A DNA stretch of 60,000 nucleotides from Tubulanus polymorphus (Eukaryota; Nemertea; Palaeonemertea; Tubulaniformes; Tubulanidae). Shown one piece after another: positions 45,943 to 56,764 of the stretch. The stretch spans positions 15,158,447-15,218,446 of the forward strand of contig NC_134030.1 in assembly GCF_964204645.1 (NCBI RefSeq), in the 5' to 3' direction. The notes beneath the pieces are model-generated. The model ran no database searches. It was not told where the DNA came from and saw nothing but the letters and a program-made list of their open reading frames with translations. Position 1 is the stretch's first letter, and each line of letters starts with the position of its first letter. The translations under genes were made by a program, and so were the position numbers.

Positions 45943-46026
45943 TCAATCTATAGGTTATAAAGGCCCTATTAGGGGTTCGATACAGAAATTTGGTGAATTG
46001 CTCAGATTAATTTTAATTCATTCCAG

Positions 46027-46132
46027 GTTGTTATCAGAAAAATATGTACTTTATTTCATAGGTTGGTCTTTGATTGAAAACTAGAAATGGATGATAGTTC
46101 TAAATTTGATGTTGATTCACATGACCAATCTA
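46027..46132 (+). CDS. ATG exon of an unrecognised 56-residue protein
   Basis: The acceptor 'cattccag' precedes an exon whose 5' part resembles the upstream noncoding copies. The first ATG, at 46087, opens a frame reading M-D-D-S-S-K-F-D-V-D-S-H-D-Q-S, and the exon ends in phase 1 at a strong GTAAGT donor (46133). The coding part is 46087-46132. It joins in frame to 46420-46544. The N-terminus is acidic and serine-rich, likely cytosolic or disordered. I know no family with this start. Confidence 0.6.
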
Positions 46133-46419
46133 GTAAGTATGGCTCCCTCGTCTTTTAGAATAAGAGACCTATTGCTTTAATCCTTCAATTCAAGTTGCTA
46201 TACAACCTTTTATACAGATATTTACCTTATCAATATAAACATGTATTTGCCATTAGCCATACAATTCAGTAAAACTTTTCCCGTCCAGATTTTGAAATAT
46301 CATTTGACTCAATTTTTCCTCCTAGAAAATTGCTTTAGCTCATTCTAATGTTCGCAGTAAAGTGAATTGTAGCATGTATGATTCCCATCCATCAATTTTG
46401 TCTTGTTGCGTATTTTTAG

Positions 46420-46544
46420 CGAAAATCTCGAAAAAGTCTGACGTCGAGGCAGTTGGTGGCCAGAAAAAGACATATTCTTGGGAAATATTTAAAGACGCAT
46501 GGCAAACACACTTATTGTTCACTTTTTTCCTATCCTTATTTTGA
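46420..46544 (+). CDS. Terminal coding exon of the 56-residue protein
   Basis: The 'ttgcgtatttttag' acceptor leads into T-K-I-S-K-K-S-D-V-E-A-V-G-G, Q-K-K-T-Y-S-W-E-I-F-K-D-A-W-Q-T and a hydrophobic end H-L-L-F-T-F-F-L-S-L-F before TGA (46542-46544). An AATAAA signal follows at 46559-46564. The C-terminal run of about 11-14 hydrophobic residues after a basic/amphipathic stretch suggests a short membrane anchor, but it is short for a full transmembrane helix. The chain of promoter, UTR exon, ATG exon, stop and polyA signal is complete, which argues for a real small gene. Confidence 0.6.
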
Positions 46545-46558
46545 AATTGAAGTATTGT

Positions 46559-46564
46559 AATAAA
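46559..46564 (+). terminator. AATAAA polyadenylation signal
   Basis: Canonical hexamer 15 bases after the stop of the small-protein gene. Confidence 0.6.
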
Positions 46565-46649
46565 CTATTGATTTATTTTTGTTGATCAACGCAACTAGTT
46601 TTGTTGTTTTCTTTCTTAATTTACATTTGAATTGGATGGTCATGTTGCG

Positions 46650-47990
46650 TAGGAGTCAGTTTGTCATCGAAGCAATACAGTCTAACTTGTTGACGTCTCA
46701 GATGCAGCGGGGCAGGGCGGTCATTATATTGTGGACTTATCCAAATTACACTTACACAGCCCAACGTGTTTCAGTGTGTAAACTCCGTCGTACTCGGCAT
46801 TATAAGACAGTGAGGAATTGAGTTTTAGTCACCTGAGCCCTCGGCTTGATTCGACCAAAAAGACGTTAACTGACTTCACAGAATTTGATTATGAGTCAAG
46901 GATTTTCTAAATTTCTGAATGCTTTCTCTGGTTTTAAGATCAATTCAAATTCAATCTTCAAAATATTTTATTGAAAGAAATTCTACTGAAGACAGATTTT
47001 GAAATGAAGTATATATCCAAGCAAATAATTATAGCAAAATCAACTGATGATCATCAAGGTGAAGTTTTCATTCATCTTCGGCTAATTTGTCTACCCCTGA
47101 TGATCGAAGCATTTTGGTTACTCGCGCCAATTAGTCAGCCACAGTCGATTTTCATGCCATCAGACCTCTTTCCATCTGTAATTAAGCAATCAAATGTAAG
47201 AATTACTTAGGTAAGGAGCGAAATAATATATAGATATCTTAGGATACTATTTGAAATCATGAGTTTGTTGTGAAAATGTATTACTACAGTCTCGTAGAGC
47301 ATAGACACCAAGCCACGTGGCATTGGAATTTTAAGGGCTATTCAGTTTACTCCAAAACAAGTCAATGATTAACATTAAAAAAGCTTCATATCACGGGTAT
47401 GTCACAGGACTCGTGACGCCCATGCATTATCATCCAATAATTACAATGAATCCAATTCTGCATGTACATTAGCACGACTGATTAGTAATCCAAATATTGC
47501 ATTACAAAAAAACAATTACGCAAAACGTCAAGTACTTACAGCATCTGAGACAGTTGCGCTTCAGTTAGAGTGTTAAATTACGTCTTTGGCTGTCAATGTC
47601 GAAAAAGCCTAATTTGAAACATACATTTGCGCACTGTGGTTTAATATTCCTGCAAGAATCCGCAAAGGAATTGAAGACCGTAGTGACCAGTTCATTCCAC
47701 GAATAATAGCTGGAAAGAAAGTAATCAAAATAAATTGTCATGCACATTCAGTGTAAACCAGGCCATAAATAGCTGTTATTAAGGCATTCCACTGACTGGC
47801 TCTACCCATTATATTTAGGGGCTAAATCTATTCTAGGCGCATCCCCCAAAAAAGCTAGGCATTAAGCAAGTAGCCAACAATGATCATTGCTTCACCGAGT
47901 AGGCCTACTCATTTGCTACCACACTCATATTATTAAAGGAATCATTTAATACATTCCCTGGTTAACGGATTCTCACCTTAAAATACATAA
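46650..47990 (+). pseudogene. Unknown protein-coding repeat, copy C
   Basis: Plus-oriented second copy of the repeat found at 20230-21190 plus 23940-24470. The block P-I-S-Q-P-Q-S-I-F-M-P-S-D-L-F-P-S-V-I-K is at 47125-47190, and the R-K-G-I-E-D-R-S-D-Q-F-I-P-R-I-I-A-G-K-K block at 47645-47730. Several small deletions and stops (near 47370 and 47560) break the second frame. It contains no intervening 2.75 kb, so it may be closer to the ancestral layout. Confidence 0.6.
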
Positions 47991-48078
47991 ACTCCGCTGT
48001 CGTTGTCATCGATCGGAGTCCTCAACTGAACGCGGAAGTAAAATTCCGTGTGAAAATTCCTACAATTTCTGTCCATAT

Positions 48079-49083
48079 GAAAGGCTGAATCCAAGAACAT
48101 GTCTATCGCACTTCTGAGCCCCAAACGTCTACTTTTACTTAGTAGCCACTTGAGAACAATAAGCAATTAACGATATCAGCTACTTTTCCAGTAGTATACA
48201 TTTCAAAACAGTCACTCTGAAATAGTATTCCTTTCAATTCGGTTGGTTTTCTATAGTGGCTGTTTCGAAGAGTCTACGATTGAAAAGTGACCATTTTGAA
48301 AAATCTGGTTTCGATAGTGCACACTAGATTTTATTTGTATATTCCTCTCTCATATACCCTTAAAAACAAATTAAGCCTAGAAGACAAATTTATTTTTTGT
48401 CATTCTTTTCTACAAAATCAAAGATTTATGAACGCACCAGAATGTTTTATAATCGCAAATCTTAAAATTCTAAAAATTCTAGGACTGGCACTATATTTTC
48501 GTATTAATGGATTTAATCCATGATGATATAATTTAGGGGATTCTCAGCAACTCAAAAACTTTGATTTTCTATTCGCAGAACTGTATTCAAAGCATACAGA
48601 GTTCTGTATACAAAGCAGAAAGGGTTTAACAGTACCTTTGAACCTGTCACGTATCACTGCAAATCTTTAACAGATGCTGCTATTTTGAACAGGAAATTAC
48701 AATGCCATCTCAAAATGGTCACTTTTCAATAGTTGACTTTTAGAAACGATGTGTTTTGAGAGTAGCTGTTATAGTAAGAGTTACTATCACAAAGTCACTG
48801 TTGACAGACGGGTGGTTTTACAGTCACCTCTACTGCTAGTGTGCACTATCGAAACCAGATGTTTTAAAATGGTCACTTTTCAATAGTAGACTCTTCGAAA
48901 CAGCCACTATAGAAAACCAACCGAATTGAAAGGAATACTACTACAGAGCGACCGCTTTGAAATGTATACTACTGGAAAAGTAGCTGATATCGTTAATTGC
49001 TTATTGTTCTCAAGTAACTACTAAGTAAAAGTAGACGTTTGGGCTCAAAAGTGCGATAGACATGTTCTTGGATTCAGCCTTTC
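48079..49083. mobile_element. 1005-bp foldback element with about 245-bp TIRs
   Basis: The left arm (48079-48326) is mirrored by 48838-49083, starting GAAAGGCTGAATCCAAGAAC. Flanks are ATAT on both sides (48075-48078, 49084-49087), a 4-bp or TA-type duplication. The roughly 510-bp interior has no transposase. Superfamily not assigned. Confidence 0.88.
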
Positions 49084-49089
49084 ATATCA

Positions 49090-49310
49090 CGTTGATTTGA
49101 GCCCGAAATCTTCAGGAAATGTAGCCAACGTAAATTGATTTACGAATAGAATTAATCAATTGACTCATGTTAGAAATCATGGTTTCGTGAAATTCATTAA
49201 AGTCCTAAAACTCGCGATTAATTTAAGCCGAAAATGATTTCAACCATCCACCATGTTGTTTCATTAATAAAACAATTGTTGCGCGCCGGCGCTGTACTGT
49301 GATATGTGTC
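49090..49310. other. No feature recognised
   Basis: AT-rich sequence where the remainder of the BEL 3' LTR would be expected; it does not resemble the 5' LTR. Confidence 0.4.
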
Positions 49311-49317
49311 CTGCCTG

Positions 49318-49405
49318 AATGCATGGTTTCACTAGGATTCGAACCCTCAACCTCTCAGTTGTGAGTCAAACACCTTATCCACCCTGCCACAGGACAGAAC
49401 GCCTC
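49318..49405 (-). repeat. tRNA-like polymerase III head (tRNA pseudogene or SINE)
   Basis: The minus strand reads GTCCTGTGGCAGGGTGGATA (A-box-like) and a perfect B box GGTTCGAATCC, with CAGGAC at the far end able to pair with GTCCTG. The T stem is weak and the 3' part too long for a tRNA, so a tRNA-derived element is likelier than a working tRNA gene. Confidence 0.5.
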
Positions 49406-49445
49406 TTTTACCGTTAGTGGGAGTACGCGACATGGCGAGTGGCCA

Positions 49446-49675
49446 TTGCTACTTTCATCCGGTGTTATCTTACAGTAAGTAATTTTAAGTTTAAAATAGG
49501 ATGGAGAGTGCATAGATAGAATCAACGCGGAGAGAATGAGTGTTATATTACTATCAGAATTGTACATTTCGATTAGAAGCTGTTAGTTGTCGAATCTGAT
49601 AGAAGATGAATTTTATGTGCGGAAAAAAAGTGGAAAATATGTAAATAATAATAATAATCAACAGAATTACAAGAG
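49446..49675 (-). repeat. BEL/Pao 3' LTR remnant (U3 start only)
   Basis: Matches 54280-54490 in the same orientation: shared 'accggtgttatctt'-type block, 'aagtttaaaata', 'tgttatatta', 'aatctgatagaagat' and 'gtggaaaatatg', ending in an AAT microsatellite and 'caacagaattacaa'. Only about 220 bp of the LTR is left. Confidence 0.65.
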
Positions 49676-52539
49676 TTAATTATTGTTAATTCGTCTGTGT
49701 TTCTAATCTTTGACTTCAGACAATTGATATAACGAAAAACATACGCAGTCGTGCGTAATAATATGTGAAGTGAAGAAAAATGAGAAATATCAATAATAGG
49801 CTTGAGGTAGACGAATGTATCTCTGCTCAACAAAGATAACTCCATATCATCAGAAACGGTTTCCTTTACTCCAGGATTTGAGGGCCATTTATCAATAATG
49901 GTAAGCCAGCTGGGCCCTTTTAACCATAGTTGGCTTTCATTCAAAGATTGACCGTTGAAGCCCCTACTGAGAATGTCAGCCGGGTTATCTTGAGATGGAA
50001 CGTATTTCCATGGATTTGTACCGACCAATTCTTTGATGACTTTGACTCAGTTTTTTATGAATAGAGTTAGATTTTTGGATGAAAGGATCCACCCTAAAGT
50101 AACCAGACTATCCGTCCAAAGATGAACATGTGGATTGATCTCAGAGTTTAAACTCTCAATGATGTGTTTCGCTAGCTTCGAAGCAACAACAGCTGCACAC
50201 AATTCTAGTCTCGGAATAGAGACTGTCTTTACCGGTGTTACTCGACTTTTGGCGATGATCAAATTTGAAATCGAGCATTTATTGCAACAAAGATAGGCAC
50301 ATGCCCCAAACGCTTTTGCTGATGCGTCGGCAAAGACATGTAAATTCAATACATCAGTACGAGAAATTGGATCCGGGCATCTGGGAATAGAAAAGGTAGA
50401 ACTTATAGTATGTAAGCACATGGATAGTTTCGACCATTCAGCAACAATTGAATCATTCAGTGGCTCGTCCCATTCTACGCCCATTGACCAGAGTTTTTGC
50501 ATGAATATTTTCGCGCGAATAGTTACAGGGGTAAGCAGACCAAGTGGATCATATATCTTGCTGGCTGCACTCAAGATTTCACGTTTGGTTAGGAGCTCAT
50601 CAGGTGCAGTCAAAGAGGGCTTCGATATAAAACTGAGTTTATCGGAATGAACGTTCCACTTTAAACCTAGAAATTTGACAGTTGTAGAATTGTCAGAGAC
50701 CCCATCGGAAACAGCAAGTTCATGTGTAGATTCGCAATTAGAAGCCCAAGATCTAAGATTGAATTTTGCATCATTCATTAAGTCGCGACTTTCACGATAA
50801 TAGTTGTCCAATTCATCGGATGACGGAACAGATACACCGAAATTATCAACATAAACATTAGAAAGCATGGATCTGGAAACGGTAGAATCGTATTGCAGTA
50901 GATGTTTGATAATCGTTGCATTTAGTATAAACGGAGAGTAAGTTGCACCAAACAAAACAACACAGAACCGATACTCAACGAATGGACTTTCAGGATCGCT
51001 TGGACCAGACAACCACAGAAATCTAGTGAAGTCCTTGTCGTTACCTAAAGAAATCTGTAAGAAAGCCTTTTCTAAATCACAAATGGCGGCATACTCGAAT
51101 AACCTGAAGTGTAAAAGAATGAATGAAATGTCATTCTGTAAGGCAGGGCCGGGCTCAAGACAGTCGTTCAAACTAGGAGAGTCAGAATTTTCATGACAAC
51201 TGCAGTCATACACGATGCGAATCGGCGTTGTAGGCGAGTCTTTTAACACGGGGTGATGAGGAATATAGTGGCATTTTCCCTCATAACGAACTGTTTCGTG
51301 AAGAGGAATTCGTTCGATGATCTTGAGGGATTCTTGTTCGTGGATAATTTTGGAATATAAACGTAACATGTCTGGATCTTTGCCTAAACGTCGAGCTGTT
51401 TTGTGAGTGCGAGTCATGCATATATCATAATTGGAAGGCAGTGATTCGTGCTCAATTTTCCAAGGAAATGGAGCTATGTATCGACCATTGTTTTGTTGAA
51501 TAATGGTCTCGGAGTAACGTTGCATGAAATCAGTTTCATTTTCCGGGATTGCTATTCTATCATCTATCCCTAAACATTCTATTTTCCAAAACTCATTCAG
51601 GTTTTGCTCGGAATGATTCTCTACTAAGCTAATCAGGGAAATTGATTGAGAACTAGGATTTGGATATTCTACTGGACCAGATAAGACATAACCTAGTTTT
51701 GTTTTTACGGCAGTAAGGGAATTAGAATTCACATCTTCAATACAATGACCGTCAACTATTTTGTAGTAATTATCTGCACCTATCAAAATTTGGATTGTGA
51801 AGGTACCATCTCCTGGGGGATGTGCTAATTCGAGATCACGAAGGTGAAAGTAATCATATACTTGTGTTATAGAACTAACGTCAATTGGAGTCGATATCGT
51901 AGGAAATACTAATATTTCTAATTGTACCAAGCAGCCATCTTTACAAACAATGTGAAGATTTACTACACTAAGAATTTGATGACCAGAGTTCGTTGAACCA
52001 AAACCAGAAATGTTAAGTTCTTCTTGCCTCAATGGAAGATTGAGTTGTTGCGACAAGTCATGCGAAATGAAAGATCTCTGAGAACCGTCATCGAAAATTA
52101 TGTTAGCGAGTGGACGGAGTTGAGGATATTCAGGGTTGAGTACGGGCGCTATTGCTGTCTTTAAAAGTATTGTACTATGACCTTTTGTGAAGTACGTAGA
52201 CACTGATTTTCGCTCAGTGTCAATGGATAAGGATACGTCTGCAGTTGGTTGGTGAGGCGATTGATCTCTGTCAACGTTCGAATGAGCATTTGAAGTATTA
52301 GTAGCCAACAACTGTCGAGAAGCCTGAAATTGATGAGAAGATACAATTGGATTATCAAGTACTTGATTATTTCTTGATTTAGCTTGAAATATTAATGCAC
52401 AAATGCTAGTGTGGTGTCTTCTTTTACACAATCTACAATTATATCGAGATTTACAAGCTATAATGAGATGCGGACCTAAACAGTTGAAACATAATTTATT
52501 TGATTTTATATGAGCAACCCTATCATCCACAGATTTCAA
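49573..52539 (-). pseudogene. BEL/Pao retrotransposon pol, integrase lost
   Basis: From the 5' side: two CX2CX3HX4C zinc knuckles (residues 17-47 of the long frame), an aspartic protease with D-D-G-S near residue 150, a reverse transcriptase ending in Y-V-D-N (about residue 563; family consensus YVDD, so a catalytic Asp is replaced), and an RNase H with F-A-D-A-S and W-T-D-S. A TGA at 50047-50049 stops the frame; it continues in the same frame to S-Q-D-N-P-A-D-I-L-S-R-G and then runs out before the integrase. It is a dead element. It moved by cytoplasmic virus-like particles in its active state, as BEL/Pao elements do. Confidence 0.93.
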
Positions 52540-52559
52540 ATTCGAACAGTTTTCTGAGT

Positions 52560-53600
52560 ACTGGTCTTCAGCCTTACAATATGCACAGATTTCGATTTAA
52601 CAGTAAAATTTTGATTCCTAGGATTTCGGAGTACGTTTACAGGTTGTTTCTGTTGAGTGAACAATGTAGAAACTGATGGTTCTCGATTCCCTGCTCCAGC
52701 TTCTCAAATATCTAATTCATTGAACAGAAATTGTCGTATTTCATTCAGGGAAAATCTTCTATTGCCATGAAAGCGAATAATATTACTTCTGCATTCTGGT
52801 GGCAGTTTATTCCAGATTAAAGAAACTAACATATCTCAGTATGACATATCGCCAAGGTTTTCTAACGCTCGTACGTGACACTCAAAGTTATCCGTGAATT
52901 TCCTCATCGAGAAAGAGTTATACGAAGGAATTGGTTCGGACATTAATGCTTGCATATGGCTGTCGATGATTTTATGTTCCTGGCCAAAACTTCGAGTCAA
53001 AATATCAATCGCATTTATGTAATTTGCGTCAGTTAGTTTCAACCCTTGAATGCAATCCAGAGCTGGACCGGACAATAATGGTTTCAAATGCTGAAATTTC
53101 TGAACATTCGGAATCGAATGTATTGAATGAATGCCTGCATTGAAAGAGTCCCAGAATGGTTACCATTTTATAACATTCCCGTTGAATGTGGTAAGTTCTA
53201 ATTTCGGGAGATTAACTTTAATTCGGGTGTTTGAACTGTTAATATCTGACGGACAGTTTGGAGACGTACGTGCATTAGCATATTGGTCGTAAAACAACTT
53301 ACGGTCTTTCTGGAGATTACATCCTCCGCCTCTTCCGACACTTTCATGTACATTTCATCGTTGTCGATCATCTCCAACATGGATTCGTTAATCATTTCGA
53401 GTTCTCGGATTTTGTCTTGTAGCTGTCATGAACTACGTTGAAGTTTTTAGATGTCTGGTGGCTGGCAGGTTTGGCTGTTCGTGATCTCGTCGGCTACGTT
53501 GATGATCTTAGTAGATTGAGCTCTCTGTGCAGTTCTTTTTCTTACCAACGCCTGATAGTTGCTAGATTTCAAGATTTCTGCCATTCTGAACGGTTCGAGG
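52560..53600 (-). pseudogene. BEL/Pao gag, frameshifted
   Basis: Pieces in successive minus frames: a helical N-terminal part with M-A-E-I-L-K-S-S (start near 53585), then L-E-L-T-T-F-N-G-N-V-I-K-W, H-S-I-P-N-V-Q-K-F-Q-H-L-K, and L-K-L-T-D-A-N-Y with R-S-F-G-Q after it (52836-53087). This is the usual BEL/Pao Gag order. At least three frame breaks precede the pol frame. Confidence 0.85.
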
Positions 53601-53619
53601 GACCAAAATGTGCTGTTTT

Positions 53620-54490
53620 CCCTTAGGTTAGGTCCTCGACAAGACTATAGACACGAACTCTGGTATAGACTTGATATATAATATAGATTTTATTTTGCAG
53701 TTTGGGTACTTATAGTACGTACAGTCATGCTCATTGAACTATGTTACAGAAAATCAGTCAACTACGCAAAGCAGTTACAACTGTGTATAATACATGAACA
53801 TATAATACATAAATCATAATACATAAATCCTCAACACATGTACAAGGGACCTCCAATTTGTAACATATGTGATGTATAAACTGACTTTAGACCGTTTAAT
53901 ATCGACGATAACAAGGTATCACCGACGCTGACATTTTCTGACGCTAACTAATATGACCCGCCTTTTGGACCGGACCAATTCAATTCAATTGAGAAAACGC
54001 GTACCGGTACAATAAATAAATCGCTGTTGATTTTTCGAAGTATTGATATCCACGAACAAAACTATACTATTATAGAATGTTTAAAAGGAACTGCTTTTAA
54101 TAACAGTATGAATAAACTTACTTCACAAACAAGGAAGTACATTTTTAACTTGTGAATGGTCGAACCCAGTTATTCACAGTAACCAGTGATTTGGATATTC
54201 TCGGAGCCTTCCTTCTTTATTTATTTATGAAATGACGTCACAAATTTTCAGATTCGCGCCAGTGTGCGCGCCATGATTGATGATTGCTATTTCCACCGGT
54301 GTTATCTTCAAGTTTAAAATATGAAGCACAGTACATCCATAGAAACTACACGCAGCAAGAGACTGTTATATTATTATCAGAGTTTACCATTTCGTTTAAA
54401 AGTTGTTAGTAGTCAAATCTAATAGAAGATTATTTTTATGTGACGAAACTTAGTGGAAAATATGTTAAAATAATAATCAGCAGGAATCCA
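53620..54490 (-). repeat. BEL/Pao 5' LTR (approximate)
   Basis: Lies directly upstream of gag. The minus strand has an AATAAA signal (in 'gcaaaataaaatc', 53686-53698) followed by a likely LTR end near 53620, and the outer 210 bp repeats at the 3' side. Ends are estimates because the 3' LTR is truncated. Confidence 0.55.
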
Positions 54491-54492
54491 AT

Positions 54493-54570
54493 AGGGTTTC
54501 TGCCGAGGCAAAGAAACCCTAATAATAATCACGCGAATCTCAATAGGGTTTTCTGTGAAGAAACAGAATA
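54493..54570 (+). repeat. Two hairpin termini of the (AAT)n-linked repeat
   Basis: AGGGTTTC...GAAACCCT hairpin at 54493-54520, then 'aataataatcacgcgaatctc' and a second, AGGGTTTTCTG hairpin at 54544-54570. The same two-hairpin order is found at 56511-56593. Confidence 0.75.
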
Positions 54571-54599
54571 TTCTTATAATCATGGAAGGATGTGAAGGA

Positions 54600-55580
54600 T
54601 GAATATACGTAAAAGGGCATGTGTTCTTCCGAAACGAAATGAAGTTCAAGCAACAAATAAATAACTAAATTGATGAATAAGCAACTGATTCCGATGAAAA
54701 TCAATAGGGTTAAAGCTTTTACTACTGCATTGAATGTTTTAAAAGTTCCGCAGAGAAACTAAGCCTTGTTTGGAAGGTATTTTGCACCAAAGGAAGAAAG
54801 TTTCATATGCGATAAAAAAATTGACTTCGCTAAAGCAAAAGTCCATAAGAACAAAAATTCTGATTTCATGAGGTTACATGATTTTAACAACATGACTTTA
54901 TGACTATGAGATATCTAAATCTGGCCTCAGAATTTATAAAATAGAGTATACTTGAATGGCAGGTCCCTCTGTAACCTGCTTTGTGTTGTTCAGGGATGAG
55001 AATGCCGACCTTTAAAATCTGTGGTATTGTTTCTTTAGTTACACACGCAAACCAGCTGACAGTAAAGCCGTCAGCAGATGCGTTTCCTCATTTTTTGTCT
55101 CCTTGATCAGGGACAATTGCTGGTTACTTCACTGAAGTTTGATTGTCCATCGGTTCTTCCTCTTACTCATAGCCTAATGAAATATGAGACGAATGAAATA
55201 TGAGTCCCACAATCACAAGTTTAAAACAGATTTTAAAAACATCAAAACTAAAAAGAATTTATCAAAACCTCAAATTTTCGGTTTTATCCTAAAATCCATT
55301 CTCAAGAGTGACTAAAATTATGACATTTCACAGTATATATACCAGTAAGAACGACACACACTATTGCACATGAAAACTAGGTAATATTAACCAGAGAGGA
55401 AATGTATAGGGACAAAAGTTTATTATTGGGGGAGAAACCAAGGTTACCATTGACACAGGAATTTTAATGGGCCGACTCAACTATGTGACGTCGGGTTATA
55501 CTGTGAGACGGAAAAATTATACGAGAATTATTAAAATCAAATTGATGACCATTGGTATCCCAAACATGGGTAGCCACAGC
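54600..55580. other. No feature recognised
   Basis: AT-rich sequence; the short plus frame at 55467-55679 overlaps a minus-strand endonuclease fragment and is not supported. Confidence 0.35.
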
Positions 55581-55592
55581 ACTTTGGGGTTT

Positions 55593-55889
55593 TCAATTAA
55601 TAATATCTTTCTTATGCTCTTTAATACGAATGATGAGGAAGCGACCAGTTTCACCTATATAAAATTTATCACAATCTAAGCAACGGTTAAGATAGGAGCA
55701 AAAATCGCATTCAAAAAATTTGGGGGCCCATTTACAAGCCCCTAGAGCCCAAACGGTTAATCGCAGATGGGGCGTGCCATTGACTTTTTTAAGCTCCGGG
55801 CTGTCATGAACAACTTTCATGCTCGCCTTAAGCTGAAAACTCAAAAAAAATTTTCTCACGCAGCACTTTTTGGATGTCAGAATTTTCAA
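55593..55889 (-). pseudogene. GIY-YIG endonuclease fragment, Penelope-like or related retroelement
   Basis: The end of the minus frame reads C-L-D-C-D-K-F-Y-I-G-E-T-G-R and R-I-K-E-H-K-K-D-I. The Y-I-G-(E/Q)-T-G-R ... R-x-x-E-H order is that of GIY-YIG nucleases in Penelope-like and some other non-LTR elements. The initial G-I-Y part is not clear, no reverse transcriptase is attached, and the frame stops soon after. A remnant only. Confidence 0.65.
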
Positions 55890-56457
55890 AAGTAAAACCC
55901 ACCCCTGGTAGGGATCGGGGTCCCCAATTAAAGAGCCGTTAGACCTACCTCAAGGTACCTGTGTTCTGACGTAAGTTTCAAGTAAATCCGTTGAGCAATA
56001 TTCTTGTTACTAGCCAAATTCGAAGTATAAAAGCCTATATATGATACTATAAGGCACAAACAAGGCCATAAAAATTCCTCAGTTGCGTTCACTCCAGAAT
56101 GTCCTATTTTATTCATAGCAAAACAATTGACTCGTTGCATGAAAAAAATACTGTTTATACTACAGATCTAGAACAGGGATCTATCATTGCATATACGGAT
56201 ACGCACACAAACACACGTACTGCCGCGATGTGCGAATAAGACACATACACAATACATATACATGGATACTGTTTGAATCGGGCTTAAATTTCGATGTTTA
56301 GAGGCTCACAGTGAGTAAACAGTGGAATTCTGATTAATATTATGTACAGTATTTGTCAATTCAGCGTAGTACTTGTGATACAGAATGGTTTCACCGACAG
56401 TGAAAGTAAGTTGCTGCTGTTTATATCCTTTCAGTACGACCCAGTGTGAAAAAGAAT

Positions 56458-56489
<32 letters not shown>

Positions 56490-56510
56490 AATAATCAACA
56501 GAATTACAAT

Positions 56511-56593
56511 AGGGTTTCTGCGAAAGCAGCAGAAACCCTAATAAGAAACACGCGAATCTCAATAGGGTTTTCTGTGAAGTAACAGAAAACCCT
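56511..56593 (+). repeat. (AAT)n plus double hairpin terminus
   Basis: An (AAT)n tract (56460-56495) and 'caacagaattacaat' lead into a perfect 11-bp stem (56511-56539, 7-base loop) and, after 'aagaaacacgcgaatctc', a 12-bp stem (56564-56593, 6-base loop). Confidence 0.8.
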
Positions 56594-56764
56594 AATTATT
56601 GATCACTCTACTGCCCCGGTGACTTCATTGAATGATCGTCGTTCCGTCAGGTCAAAGTGTTAAGTTATACATTTCACATCAACCAGTATCTACATGCAGC
56701 TGTTCGGTGTGTACACACTATATCTGAATACAAGGCTGGAATAACAGGCTCACTTCACGATAGT

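Noticed and set aside
49318-49405. Functional tRNA gene
   Set aside because: B box is perfect but the T stem pairs poorly and the segment between B box and 3' end is too long for a tRNA.
56160-56190. ETHE1 N-terminal exon on the minus strand (an A-M-I-D-P stretch)
   Set aside because: Only the IDP triplet agrees with ETHE1; surrounding residues and splice sites do not.
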